64,000 nt of DNA from Stenotrophomonas mori (lineage in GTDB: Bacteria; Pseudomonadota; Gammaproteobacteria; Xanthomonadales; Xanthomonadaceae): positions 744,001-808,000 of the forward strand of contig NZ_JAIKTS010000001.1 of the NCBI RefSeq assembly GCF_023556335.1, in the 5' to 3' direction. Position numbers and translations under genes: made by a program. Of the stretch, positions 26,782 to 35,366 are shown piece after piece; position 1 is the first letter of the stretch; each line of letters starts with the position of its first letter. The notes under the pieces were generated by a model. The model worked only from the letters and a program-made list of their open reading frames with translations, was not told the DNA's origin and did no database searches.

Positions 26782-27456
26782 TCAGCGGCCGGGGAGCGCG
26801 CCCTTGAGGAACAGCTGCACGGCCGAACGGGCCCGTGCCTGGGCCTGCGGCAGGTGCTCGCCGCCGACCCGGCCGCTGATCGAGCGGATGACCAGGCCGC
26901 CGAACACCAGCATGTAGAACTGGTCGGCGGCGGCATCGGGATCGTCGATGGCCAGGCGCCCGGCCCGGGTCTCGCGGGCGAAGTAGTCGCTGAGCAGGAT
27001 TTCCACCGGGCGGATGCCGTGGGCGTGGAACCAGTCGCGCAGCGCCGGCTGGCTCATGCCTTCGGCGGTGAAGATGCGATGGCTGACGATGCGCGCCGGG
27101 GTGAGGATCTCCTCGACCATCCGGCAGGCCGCGTCTTCCAGTGCCTGGGCCGGGGGCAGGGGCGACTGCAGCAGCTCCTCCAGCCCCTGGCCGAAGTCGC
27201 GGATGCTGCGCTCCATGAGGGCGTGCACCAACCCTTCCTTGTCGCCGAACGCCCGGTACAGGGTGGACAGCGAGCCACCGGCGCGCTTGACGATGTCCGA
27301 CAGGCGTGCGCCCTGGTAGCCCTTCTCGTTGAAGACTTCGATGGCCACGTCCAGGAACCGCTCCACCCGCCGTTCGCCGCGCCGCTGCAGTTCCACCGCG
27401 GGGCGCGGTGGCAACGTCGGGGGGCCGGGAGGAGCGGGCGGTTGCCGGTTGCGCAT
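26782..27456 (-). CDS. TetR/AcrR family transcriptional regulator
   Basis: A 224-residue regulator. The TetR_N helix-turn-helix is at about residues 28-75 (VERFLDVAIEVFNEKGYQGA, then IVKRAGGSLSTLYRAFGDKE). A helical ligand or dimer domain follows, with an RIVSHRIFTAEGMSQPALRD segment like the AcrR/YcdC C-terminal class. I chose ATG at 27456; the frame is open upstream. It sits between ccmB and mtrA on their strand, 120 bases before mtrA, and is the obvious candidate regulator of the electron-transfer genes. Confidence 0.92.
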   Translation of the reverse strand: MRNRQPPAPPGPPTLPPRPAVELQRRGERRVERFLDVAIEVFNEKGYQGARLSDIVKRAGGSLSTLYRAFGDKEGLVHALMERSIRDFGQGLEELLQSPLPPAQALEDAACRMVEEILTPARIVSHRIFTAEGMSQPALRDWFHAHGIRPVEILLSDYFARETRAGRLAIDDPDAAADQFYMLVFGGLVIRSISGRVGGEHLPQAQARARSAVQLFLKGALPGR

Positions 27457-27503
27457 GCGGGGGCAGGAGCGGGAAGGGACGGCAAGGATAGCGCCGCGTG
27501 CGC

Positions 27504-28199
27504 TCAGGCGTTGGCGATGCGGATCGCCGCGGCCGCGGTCAGCGGCGCCAGCACCAGGCCGGCCAGCAGCCCGGCGCCGAGCAGCAGCAGGCCGCCGAGC
27601 GGGTCCAGGCCCTGCGCCGCCGCGGCGACGGCGCCGGCGCCGAACACCAGCACCGGCACGTACAACGGCAGGACCAGCAGGGCCAGCAGGATGCCGGCAC
27701 GGCGCATGCCCACGGTCAGCGCCGCGACCACCGCGCCCAGCAGGCTGAGCAGCGGCGTGCCCAGGGCCAGCGAAGCGACCAGCACCGGCAGCTGCGCATG
27801 CGGCAGCTGCATCAGCTCGGCCAGCAGCGGACTGAGCAGCACCAGCGGGAATGCCGTGGTCAGCCAGTGCGAAAACACCCTGACCGCGACCAGCCAGGCC
27901 AGCGGCACCGGCGACAGCAGCCACTGTTCCAGCGAGCCATCCTCGGCGTCGCCGCGGAACAGGCCGTCCAGCGACAGCAGCCCGGCCAGCAGCACCGCCA
28001 GCCACAGCACCGCACCGGCCACGCGCGCCAGCAGCTGGGGGTTGCCGCCCAGCGCCAGCGCGAACAGCGCCACCACCAGCAGTGCGAACAAGGCCGGCTG
28101 TGCGGCATCGCTGCGACGCCGCCACAGCAGCTTCAGGTCGCGCACCAGCAGTGCCCGGGCCGCGTCCCACAGGCTCGGTTGCGCGCCCGGCAGCCTCAT
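27504..28199 (-). CDS. ccmB: heme exporter permease CcmB
   Basis: A 231-aa integral membrane protein of the CcmB family. It contains [20 protein letters not shown] near the N-terminus, then [20 protein letters not shown], the family signature, and six hydrophobic helices. With CcmA it drives the ATP-dependent release of holo-CcmE. Its ATG overlaps the ccmA stop by 4 bases. The gene after it is a TetR regulator rather than ccmC, so the ccm operon is interrupted here. Confidence 0.95.
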   Translation of the reverse strand: MRLPGAQPSLWDAARALLVRDLKLLWRRRSDAAQPALFALLVVALFALALGGNPQLLARVAGAVLWLAVLLAGLLSLDGLFRGDAEDGSLEQWLLSPVPLAWLVAVRVFSHWLTTAFPLVLLSPLLAELMQLPHAQLPVLVASLALGTPLLSLLGAVVAALTVGMRRAGILLALLVLPLYVPVLVFGAGAVAAAAQGLDPLGGLLLLGAGLLAGLVLAPLTAAAAIRIANA

Positions 28200-28849
28200 G
28201 CCACGGCCTCGGCGGCGGGAGCCAGGGTGAAGGTGCGGTGGCGCACCGGAGGCGCGGCATACGCGCCATGGGTGGTGATCAGCGCGCCGCCACCGCTGCG
28301 CAGGTGCGCGGAGACCATGCGGTCGACCAGGGTGATGCCTTCCAGGTCGAGGTTGGCGTAGGGCTCGTCGAGCAGCCAGACCGGCGCCGGCGACAGCCAC
28401 ATCCGGGCCAGCGAAAGGCGTTTCTTCTGCCCGGCCGAGAGCTGCCGCACCAGGCTGTCCTCATGGCCGGCCAGGCCGACGACCGCCAGTGCATTGCCCG
28501 GCATCTGGCGTGGGCGCCGGCCCTGCAGGCCGCACAGCAGGCGCAGGTTCTCCAGCGTTCCGAGATCCTGCTTGAGTGCGGGCAGATGGCCCAGGTAGGC
28601 GATGCTGCGGGCGCGGCGGGCGGCGGTGGCCGGATGTCCGTCCAGCGCGATGCGGCCGTCGTCGGCACGCAGCAGGCCGGCGAGCACGCGCAGCAGGGTG
28701 GTCTTGCCGGCGCCGTTGCCGCCCTGGACCAGGAGCGCCTCGCCGGCCTCCACGTGCAGGTCGAGCGGTCCGAACACCGGGTCGTCGTCGCGGGTGAAGC
28801 GCAGTCCGCGCGCATCGAGCAGCGGCACGGTGTTCAGCGGGTCGGTCAT
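28196..28849 (-). CDS. ccmA: heme exporter ATP-binding protein CcmA
   Basis: A 217-aa ABC ATPase. It has Walker [17 protein letters not shown] near residue 40, the signature [14 protein letters not shown] near 133 and Walker [13 protein letters not shown] near 155. Short length and the AGQKKR signature are typical of CcmA. I placed the start at 28849 ([15 protein letters not shown]); the open frame reaches 28954, but the extension is low-complexity and Pro/Arg-rich. It heads the minus-strand cytochrome run and is divergent from the aminotransferase at 28987. Confidence 0.94.
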   Translation of the reverse strand: MTDPLNTVPLLDARGLRFTRDDDPVFGPLDLHVEAGEALLVQGGNGAGKTTLLRVLAGLLRADDGRIALDGHPATAARRARSIAYLGHLPALKQDLGTLENLRLLCGLQGRRPRQMPGNALAVVGLAGHEDSLVRQLSAGQKKRLSLARMWLSPAPVWLLDEPYANLDLEGITLVDRMVSAHLRSGGGALITTHGAYAAPPVRHRTFTLAPAAEAVA

Positions 28850-28986
28850 CGGATCGGGCGCTTCCGTCCTGGTGGGGCGCGCGGGCCGGGCCAGCGCATC
28901 GGGGCGCGCCATTATAGGCACGCGGCCGGCGCCGTCGGCGCGCTTTGCGTACACTCGCGCTTCCCTTCCGCGATGCCGATGTGCCG

Positions 28987-30135
28987 ATGCAACCGCAGAC
29001 CAAGCTGCCCAAGGTGGGCACCACCATTTTCACCGTGATGTCGCAGCTGGCCGCCGAGCACGGCGCGGTCAACCTGGGGCAGGGGTTTCCGGATTTTTCC
29101 GCGCCGCAGCGGTTGATCGATGAGACCGCCCGGGCCATGCGCGAGGGGCTGAACCAGTACGCGCCGATGACCGGCGTGGCGCCGCTGCGCCAGGCGATCG
29201 CGCAGAAGGCGCTGGACTGCTATGGCGCGAAGGTCGATCCGGACAGCGAGATCACCGTCACCTCCGGCGGCACCGAGGCGATCTTCAACGCCATCCATGC
29301 GGTGGTGCGGGCGGGCGACGAGGTGATCGTGCTGGACCCGGCCTACGACTGCTACGAGCCGGCCATCGACCTGGCCGGCGCGCGTGCCGTGCACGTTGCG
29401 CTGGATCCGCAGACCTTCGCGGTGGACTGGGACAAGGTGCGCGCGGCGATCACCCCCAGGACCCGCATGCTGATGGTCAACACCCCGCACAACCCGTCCG
29501 GGGCGATGCTGTCGGCGCAGGACATGCAGGCGCTGATCGCGGTGCTGCGCGGCACCGGCATCTACCTGCTCTCCGACGAGGTCTACGAGCACATCGTCTA
29601 TGACGGCGCCCGCCACGAATCGGCGCTGCGCTACCCGGAACTGCGCGAGCGCGCCTTCGTCGTTTCCAGCTTCGGCAAGACCTACCACTGCACCGGCTGG
29701 AAGATCGGCTACGCGATCGCCCCGCCGGCGCTGAGCGCCGAGTTCCGCAAGGTGCACCAGTACAACACCTTCACCACCTACAGCCCCGCGCAGTACGGCT
29801 TTGCCGCGATGATCCGCGACGAGCCCGAGCACCACCTGGAGCTGGGAGCGTTCTACCAGGCCAAGCGCGACCGCTTCCGCGAGCAGCTGCTGGCCACGCG
29901 CCTGGAGCCGTTGCCGGTGCCGGGCGGCTACTTCCAGCTGGTCGACTACTCGGCCGTCAGTGACCTGCCGGACCACGAGTTCGTGAAGTGGCTGACCATC
30001 GAGAAGGGCGTCACCGCGATCCCGCTGTCGCCGTTCTACGAAACCCCGCCGGCCGGGCAGCGCCTGGTGCGGCTGTGCTTCGCCAAGAACGACGCGACCC
30101 TGGACGCGGCGATCGAGCGCCTTAAGGCGCTCTGA
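28987..30135 (+). CDS. ybdL: PLP-dependent methionine/kynurenine-type aminotransferase (YbdL-like)
   Basis: A 382-aa fold-type I aminotransferase. It has [15 protein letters not shown] near residue 22, [10 protein letters not shown] near 162, [12 protein letters not shown] near 196 and the PLP lysine in [16 protein letters not shown] near 229. An Arg near the end (LVRLCFAKN) binds the substrate carboxylate. This subgroup (YbdL, glutamine transaminase K, kynurenine aminotransferase) uses methionine, phenylalanine or glutamine. The omega-amidase two genes downstream supports the glutamine-transaminase/omega-amidase pathway and methionine salvage. I used ATG at 28987. Confidence 0.92.
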   Translation: MQPQTKLPKVGTTIFTVMSQLAAEHGAVNLGQGFPDFSAPQRLIDETARAMREGLNQYAPMTGVAPLRQAIAQKALDCYGAKVDPDSEITVTSGGTEAIFNAIHAVVRAGDEVIVLDPAYDCYEPAIDLAGARAVHVALDPQTFAVDWDKVRAAITPRTRMLMVNTPHNPSGAMLSAQDMQALIAVLRGTGIYLLSDEVYEHIVYDGARHESALRYPELRERAFVVSSFGKTYHCTGWKIGYAIAPPALSAEFRKVHQYNTFTTYSPAQYGFAAMIRDEPEHHLELGAFYQAKRDRFREQLLATRLEPLPVPGGYFQLVDYSAVSDLPDHEFVKWLTIEKGVTAIPLSPFYETPPAGQRLVRLCFAKNDATLDAAIERLKAL

Positions 30136-30145
30136 CGGAGGGGGG

Positions 30146-30457
30146 ATGGACGCGGGCGGGCTCTGCTTCGGCGCGCTGTTCTCCGCCTTCGCGGTCGCGG
30201 TGGTGGCCAAGGGTTGGCTGTTCCTGGCGGTCGTGCAGGAGGGGTTGCGCAGGCGTGGCGTGATGGTGGACGAGGGTCTGCTGGCGCTGCGCGGCACGTT
30301 CGGCCGCTACACCCGTACCTACCTGGCGCTGCTGGACGCCGGTGAACGGCGGCGTCCCGGCAACCGCTGGGTGGCGCGCCTGCAGTGGCTGGTACCGCTG
30401 CTGGGCGCGGGCGCGGCGCTCAGTGCGCTTCTGGCTTCTTCGTTTACAGGACAATGA
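30146..30457 (+). CDS. small membrane protein of unknown function
   Basis: A 103-residue protein. One hydrophobic helix lies near the N-terminus (FGALFSAFAVAVVAKGWLFL) and another near the C-terminus (WLVPLLGAGAALSALLASS), around a basic middle. I recognise no family. It starts 10 bases after the aminotransferase stop and overlaps the omega-amidase start by 4 bases (ATGA), so it is translated as part of that operon, which argues that it is a real gene. Confidence 0.7.
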   Translation: MDAGGLCFGALFSAFAVAVVAKGWLFLAVVQEGLRRRGVMVDEGLLALRGTFGRYTRTYLALLDAGERRRPGNRWVARLQWLVPLLGAGAALSALLASSFTGQ

Positions 30458-31278
30458 CGACCATGCAGGACCTTCGCATCTCCCTGATCCAGGGTGACAC
30501 CCGCTGGCACGATCCGGCCGGCAACCGCGACTACTACGCCGCGCTGCTGGCGCCGCTGGCTGGGCAGACCGACCTGGTGATCCTGCCGGAGACATTCACC
30601 AGCGGCTTCTCCAACGAGGCGATCGACCAGGCCGAGGACATGCAGGGGCCGACCGTCGCCTGGATGCTCGAGCAGGCGCGCAGGCTGGATGCGGCGGTCA
30701 CCGGTAGCGTCCAGCTGCGGGTCGCGGGCCGGGTCTACAACCGCCTGTTGTGGGCCACGCCCGACGGCGGCCTGCAGCACTACGACAAGCGCCACCTGTT
30801 CCGCTATGGCGGCGAACACGAGCGCTATGCCGCCGGCAGCGCGCGCCTGTGCGTGGAATGGCGAGGCTGGCGGATCAATCCGCAGGTCTGCTACGACCTG
30901 CGCTTCCCGGTGTTCTGCCGCAACCGCCACGACGTCGAGCGGCCGGGACAGCCGGACTTCGACCTGCAGATCTTCGTCGCCAACTGGCCCTCCTCGCGCG
31001 CCCATGCGTGGCGGACGCTGGCGCGGGCACGGGCGATCGAGAACCTCTGCTACGTGGCGGTGGTCAACCGCATCGGGGTCGACGGCAATGGCCTGCACTA
31101 TGCGGGCGACAGCGCGGTCCACGACTTCCTGGGCCAGCCGCAGGTGGAGATCCGCGAACGCGAGCAGGTGGTCACCACGGTGATTTCGGGCGCGGCGCTG
31201 GCGGCCCACCGCGAGCGCTTCCCGGCCATGCTCGATGCCGATGGGTTCGTGCTGGACGAGCCCGGCGCTCCGTGCTGA
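30454..31278 (+). CDS. omega-amidase / nitrilase-family amidohydrolase (YafV/Nit2-like)
   Basis: A 274-aa carbon-nitrogen hydrolase with the Glu-Lys-Cys triad. Glu is in VILPETFTSGFSN near residue 45, Lys in HYDKRHLFRYGGEH near 112 and Cys in NPQVCYDLRFPVFCR near 147. YafV/Nit2 enzymes hydrolyse 2-oxoglutaramate and its analogues left by glutamine transaminases. Here it shares an operon with a YbdL-type aminotransferase, so together they make transamination effectively irreversible and recycle 2-oxo-4-methylthiobutyrate to methionine. An ATG at 30463 is an alternative start. Confidence 0.9.
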   Translation: MTTMQDLRISLIQGDTRWHDPAGNRDYYAALLAPLAGQTDLVILPETFTSGFSNEAIDQAEDMQGPTVAWMLEQARRLDAAVTGSVQLRVAGRVYNRLLWATPDGGLQHYDKRHLFRYGGEHERYAAGSARLCVEWRGWRINPQVCYDLRFPVFCRNRHDVERPGQPDFDLQIFVANWPSSRAHAWRTLARARAIENLCYVAVVNRIGVDGNGLHYAGDSAVHDFLGQPQVEIREREQVVTTVISGAALAAHRERFPAMLDADGFVLDEPGAPC

Positions 31279-31369
31279 ACGGCGCCCGGTCCGTGGCGTC
31301 CGGCGGCGGTGGCCGGTGCCCGGCGGGCTGCTAGGCTCGCAGCGTTCCAACCCGACAGGAGAGGGTGCG

Positions 31370-31804
31370 ATGAAGAGGACGATGATGGTTGTGCTGGGGC
31401 TCGCGGCCCTCGGCTTGGCGCCGGGCGCGCGCGCGGCCGGCAACATCGACTGCGAGCTGCGCTACACCCTCTCGGGCTGGTCGGCGTTCTACAAGACCGC
31501 CAGCGGCAGCGGTACCGTCAGCTGCGACAACGGGGCCCGGTTCCCGGTCAGCATCCGGGCCAAGGGGGGCGGGCTCACGGTCGGCCGCACCACCATCAAC
31601 GACGGCCATGGACGCTTCACCGGCGCCTATTCACTGGACGACCTGGTGGGCACCTATGCCGCGGCGGAAGTGCACGCGAGTGCGTCCAGGGCCTCCGGTG
31701 CCCAGGTCATGACCAAGGGCGATGTCTCCCTGGCCCTGGCCGGCACCGGCCAGGGCTGGAGCCTGGGTGTGGGGTTCGGCAAGTTCGTGATCACCCGGCG
31801 CTGA
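31370..31804 (+). CDS. secreted protein of unknown function
   Basis: A 144-residue protein with a clear signal peptide (MVVLGLAALGLAPGARAAG, cleavage near residue 23). A small beta-rich domain follows, starting NIDCELRYTLSGWSAFYKTA. Two cysteines in the mature protein (IDCEL and VSCDNG) could form a disulfide. Gly and Ser are frequent and no catalytic motif is seen. I do not recognise a family. GGAG-like AGGAGAGGG lies just upstream of the ATG at 31370. Its end overlaps the tail of the opposing MFS gene by 14 bases. Confidence 0.75.
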   Translation: MKRTMMVVLGLAALGLAPGARAAGNIDCELRYTLSGWSAFYKTASGSGTVSCDNGARFPVSIRAKGGGLTVGRTTINDGHGRFTGAYSLDDLVGTYAAAEVHASASRASGAQVMTKGDVSLALAGTGQGWSLGVGFGKFVITRR

Positions 31805-32960
31805 GCCGGCCGCCGCCGCGCCCCGACAGCCCCAGCGCGAGCAGCGCGCACGCCAGCAGCGCCGGGGCCAGCGCCTGGCCGGCGCCGACCAGCGCCATGG
31901 CCGCGCCGATGAGCAGGTAGTACAGCAGTCCGAACAGGGCGCCGGCGGTGCCCAGGCAGTCCCGGTAGTCGCGCAGCGCCTGGCCGAGGAGGTTGGGAAT
32001 CGCCAGGCCGAAGCCGGCGACCACCGGCAGCATCGCCAGGACCACCGCCGGCCGCCGACCCAGCAGCAGGGCCAGGCCGGCACCGGCCAGCAGCAGCCAG
32101 GCGGCGCGGCGGATTCGGGCGCCGGCGTCGAGGCCGCGCGCCAAAAACCCCGCATTGGCCCAGGCGCCCACGCCGGTGCCGATGGCCAGCAGCGCACCAC
32201 TGGCCGCGAACAGCGCGGCAGGCAACCGCAGCTGCTGGAACAGGAACGGGCCGAGTGCGTAGTAGCCGTACATCGCCACGTTGAAGGCGGTGACCAGCAG
32301 CGCCTGCGACCAGATCCAGCGGTCCGCGAGCAGCCGCCGCAGCAGCGGCCAGGACGCCGCCGCGGGACCGCCGCGGGCGCCGGGGGCCGCCGGCAACCAG
32401 CACCGGCAGCCCAGGGCCAGCAGCGCCGCCAGCAGCAACAGGGCGCCCTGCACGCCGGCATAGCCCGCCGCGGCGACCAGCAGGCTGCCGCTGGCCAGGC
32501 CGAGCGCCGGACTGAACGCCAGGGCCATGCCGATCCAGGAAAACACCCGCGCCAGCGCCGGCCCCTGGTAGTGGTCGCGCAGCAGGGTCTGGGTCACCAC
32601 CGAGCCGGCGGCGGCACCGGTGGCGGCCAGCGCCTGCGCCGCCAGCACCACCGTGAACGAGCGCGCCCCCAGGCCGAGCGCGGCGGCGAGGCAGAACAGC
32701 AGCAGCCCGCCGAGCAGCGCCGGCCGCCGGCCGATCCGGTCGGCCGCCCGGCCCCAGAGCAGCACCCCCGCGGCGAAGCCGGCGAGGTAGACGCTCATCG
32801 CCTGGCTGGCCGCGGCCGCGGGGATCGCGAAGCGCAGCGAAAGGTCGGCGAGGGCGGGGCTGTACAGGGTCTGCGCCAGCTGCGGGAACATCAGCAGGGC
32901 GATGCAGAGGGCGAGGGCACGGCGGGACACGGGAGCGCTCCGGCGGAAAGGGGGGCGCAT
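31791..32960 (-). CDS. Bcr/CflA-type MFS drug exporter
   Basis: A 389-aa inner-membrane protein with about twelve helices. It begins RALALCIALLMFPQLAQTLY, then has LSLRFAIPAAAASQAMSVYL, the MFS loop GRAADRIGRRPALLGG and VTQTLLRDHYQGPALARVFS. The last is typical of the Bcr/CflA and MdtL-like 12-helix exporters. Start ATG at 32960. It is divergent from an AraC regulator 61 bases away, with a small palindrome between. This is a common exporter-regulator arrangement; the substrate is unknown. Confidence 0.88.
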   Translation of the reverse strand: MRPPFRRSAPVSRRALALCIALLMFPQLAQTLYSPALADLSLRFAIPAAAASQAMSVYLAGFAAGVLLWGRAADRIGRRPALLGGLLLFCLAAALGLGARSFTVVLAAQALAATGAAAGSVVTQTLLRDHYQGPALARVFSWIGMALAFSPALGLASGSLLVAAAGYAGVQGALLLLAALLALGCRCWLPAAPGARGGPAAASWPLLRRLLADRWIWSQALLVTAFNVAMYGYYALGPFLFQQLRLPAALFAASGALLAIGTGVGAWANAGFLARGLDAGARIRRAAWLLLAGAGLALLLGRRPAVVLAMLPVVAGFGLAIPNLLGQALRDYRDCLGTAGALFGLLYYLLIGAAMALVGAGQALAPALLACALLALGLSGRGGGRLSAG

Positions 32961-32993
32961 TGTCCTGCCGCTCCGCCTGTCGCACCATGCATG

Positions 32994-33006
32994 TCCAGTC
33001 ACTGGA
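32994..33006. promoter_or_regulatory. palindrome in the MFS/AraC divergent region
   Basis: TCCAG-TCA-CTGGA is a perfect inverted repeat midway between the exporter ATG (32960) and the regulator ATG (33022). It is a candidate site for the AraC protein or another dimeric regulator. Symmetry is seen directly; function is inferred. Confidence 0.4.
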
Positions 33007-33021
33007 TAGAGGAAATCGGAC

Positions 33022-33798
33022 ATGGCCTGGCTGGCCCCGGAGGCGGGTTTCGATGCCGATGCGTGGGCGGCGCCGGTGATCGGCATCGCCTCGACCCTGG
33101 CCGATCACGACTCGGGCTGGCATGGCCACCGCCGCGGACAGCTTTTGTACGCCCGCCAGGGGTGCACCCGCCTGACCTTCGGCGACCGCCTCTGCCTGCT
33201 GCCGCCTTCGCGGGCGGCGTGGATCCCCGGCGGACTGGTGCACCGCGCGCAGATGCGCCAGGCGGTCGATTACCGCTCCCTGTACTTCACCCCGGACGTA
33301 TGCCGGCAGCTGCCGGCACGCCCGGTGGTCATCGCTGTCAGCCCGTTGCTGGAGGCGCTGCTGGAGCCGATCGCGCAGGCGCCGTTCACGCAGGACTGGT
33401 CGCAGCCGCGGGCGCACCATCAACTGGCGCTGTGCGTGCTGGAGATCGCTGCCGCCCCGGTACAGCCGATGGACCTGCCGCTGCCGCGGGATCCGCGCAT
33501 CGCCGGACAGTTGCCGCCGGCGGAGTGCCTGCCGCCGGCGCTGGACGAACTGTCACGCCGATGCGGCCTGAGCACGCGCACGATCGCCCGCGCCATGCAG
33601 CGTGACGTCGGCATGGGCTACCAGGCGTGGCGGCAGCAGTGGCGGTTGATGCGCGCGATGGAGCTGCTGTTGCTGGGACACGCGGTGGGGCATGTCGCGC
33701 AGGAACTGGGGTTCTCGGCGGAAAGTCCGTTCATCGCTTTCTTCAGGGGGATGACCGGCACGACGCCGGCCGCGTTCCGGCGCCGCCCACCGGGGTGA
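33022..33798 (+). CDS. AraC family transcriptional regulator
   Basis: A 258-residue regulator. An N-terminal cupin-like sensor has HDSGWHGHRRGQLLYARQG near residue 32, with metal-site-like histidines, and PSRAAWIPGGLVHRAQM. A C-terminal double helix-turn-helix follows, with LSRRCGLSTRTIARAMQRDV near 182 and GHVAQELGFSAESPFIAFFR near 225, ending in an AraC-type PAAFRRR. Divergent placement suggests control of the neighbouring MFS exporter. Confidence 0.93.
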   Translation: MAWLAPEAGFDADAWAAPVIGIASTLADHDSGWHGHRRGQLLYARQGCTRLTFGDRLCLLPPSRAAWIPGGLVHRAQMRQAVDYRSLYFTPDVCRQLPARPVVIAVSPLLEALLEPIAQAPFTQDWSQPRAHHQLALCVLEIAAAPVQPMDLPLPRDPRIAGQLPPAECLPPALDELSRRCGLSTRTIARAMQRDVGMGYQAWRQQWRLMRAMELLLLGHAVGHVAQELGFSAESPFIAFFRGMTGTTPAAFRRRPPG

Positions 33799-33866
33799 CC
33801 GCGGAGGCTGGAAACGACGACGCCCCGGGCTGGCCGGGGCGTCGTGCAGGCGGGTGCGGGCAGTCT

Positions 33867-35366
33867 TCAGCCGTTGCGCGGGCCACGGTTGCCACCGCCG
33901 CCGGGGCGGTTGCCCCCCGGGCGGTTGCCGGGCCGGCCGCCCGGACCGCCCGGACCCCGCTTGCCGCCACCGGGGCGGTTGCCGCCGGGACGGGCTCCGT
34001 AGGGGCTGGCGCCCGGAGTCGCGTGGTCGGAGGGGAAGCTCGGCGCATTGCCCGGGTGTCCATACGGGTGCTTGCGCTGTCCCTGGGCACCGGCACCGCC
34101 GGCACGGGCCGGACCGGCGGGCTTGCCCTTGCCGCCGGCCGGGCGGCCGGGACCGCGCGGGCCGGGGCCGGCGTTGCGGTGGCCGCTGGGGCCGGTGCTC
34201 ACGCCCTCGGGGACATACCAGGTGCGGAACGCGGCCGGGTTGCCTTCCGGCAGGCTGCGGTCGCCCTTCGGCTTGCGCTGCTTGAACGGCTTCTGCGACT
34301 GCTTGGCCGCGGCTTCGCCGCTGACCGTCAGGCCGCCCTTGAAGCCGCCCTTGCCGCCGCGGCCGCGGCCGCGGTCCTCGCGCAGGGTGTCGAAACGGCG
34401 CAGTTCGCGGCCTTCGTCGGCGGTGTTGTGGCCATTGACGTAGGCGTTGCCGCGGCCGCCTTCATGGCCGAGGCGCACGGTGGTCTTGGCCGCCTTGCGC
34501 TGGCCGATCACCGGCTGCAGGGTGAGCGCCGAGGGCGCGCCCGCTTCCAGCTTCAGTTCGGCGCGCAGCGCCTCGACCTGGCCGTCCGGCAGCTCCACCG
34601 AATGCCCGCGCAGCAGTTCGCGCGGCAGCTCGATGCGGCCGTAGCGGCTGCGCTTGAGGCGGCTGACCTGGCAGCCCTGGGATTCCCACAGGCGGCGCAC
34701 CTCGCGGTTGCGGCCTTCCTTGACCACCACGCGGAACCAGTCGTGCGAATCGGTGCCGCCGATGCGTTCGATCTCGTCGAACTTGGCCGGGCCGTCCTCC
34801 AGCGCGACGCCGCGGGCGAGGCGGTCGACGATGGCGTCGGGGACCCGCTCCTGGCCTTCCGGGGCGCGCACGCGCACCACGTACTCGCGTTCGACCTCGA
34901 AGGACGGGTGCATCATGGCGTTGGCCAATTCGCCGTCGGTGGTCAGCAGCAGCAGGCCGGTGGTGTTGATGTCCAGGCGGCCGATGGCGATCCAGCGCGC
35001 GCCCTTGAGCGCGGGCAGCGACTCGAACACGGTCGGGCGGCCTTCGGGATCCTCGCGGGTGGTCACTTCACCTTCGGGCTTGTTGTAGACCAGCACGCGC
35101 GAGGGGTCGGTCAGGGCGCTGGCCACGAAGCTGCGGCCGTCCAGGTCGATCCTGTCGCCGCTCCTGACCGACATGCCGGTCTGCGCGGTCTCGCCGTTGA
35201 CCTTGACCAGGCCGTCGGCGATGCGCTGTTCCAGCGCGCGGCGCGAACCGAGTCCGGCCTGGGCCAGGACCTTGTGCAGGCGTTCTTCCAGCCGTTGCTG
35301 GTCGACAGGCGCCTCGCGCTTGAGCGAGAGCTTGTTCAACGACGGCTTGCGGGGGGTGTCACTCAT
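33867..35366 (-). CDS. rluB: 23S rRNA pseudouridine synthase, RluB/RsuA family, with long disordered tail
   Basis: A 499-aa protein. An S4 RNA-binding domain is near residues 25-85 (RLHKVLAQAGLGSRRALEQR). The catalytic domain has the pseudouridylation Asp in IGRLDINTTGLLLLTTDG near residue 137 and the KEGRNREVRRLWES motif near 215. RluB converts U2605 of 23S rRNA. From about residue 290 the protein is Gly/Pro/Arg/Lys-rich low complexity (runs such as GGPGGRPGNRPGGNRPGGGG), about 200 residues absent from E. coli RluB (291 aa). The start overlaps the scpB stop by 4 bases. Confidence 0.92.
   Translation of the reverse strand: MSDTPRKPSLNKLSLKREAPVDQQRLEERLHKVLAQAGLGSRRALEQRIADGLVKVNGETAQTGMSVRSGDRIDLDGRSFVASALTDPSRVLVYNKPEGEVTTREDPEGRPTVFESLPALKGARWIAIGRLDINTTGLLLLTTDGELANAMMHPSFEVEREYVVRVRAPEGQERVPDAIVDRLARGVALEDGPAKFDEIERIGGTDSHDWFRVVVKEGRNREVRRLWESQGCQVSRLKRSRYGRIELPRELLRGHSVELPDGQVEALRAELKLEAGAPSALTLQPVIGQRKAAKTTVRLGHEGGRGNAYVNGHNTADEGRELRRFDTLREDRGRGRGGKGGFKGGLTVSGEAAAKQSQKPFKQRKPKGDRSLPEGNPAAFRTWYVPEGVSTGPSGHRNAGPGPRGPGRPAGGKGKPAGPARAGGAGAQGQRKHPYGHPGNAPSFPSDHATPGASPYGARPGGNRPGGGKRGPGGPGGRPGNRPGGNRPGGGGNRGPRNG

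Noticed and set aside
23150..26917. Long plus-strand frame opposite mtrA and mtrB
   Set aside because: The minus strand carries ten CXXCH and a signal peptide; the plus frame has no recognisable domain.
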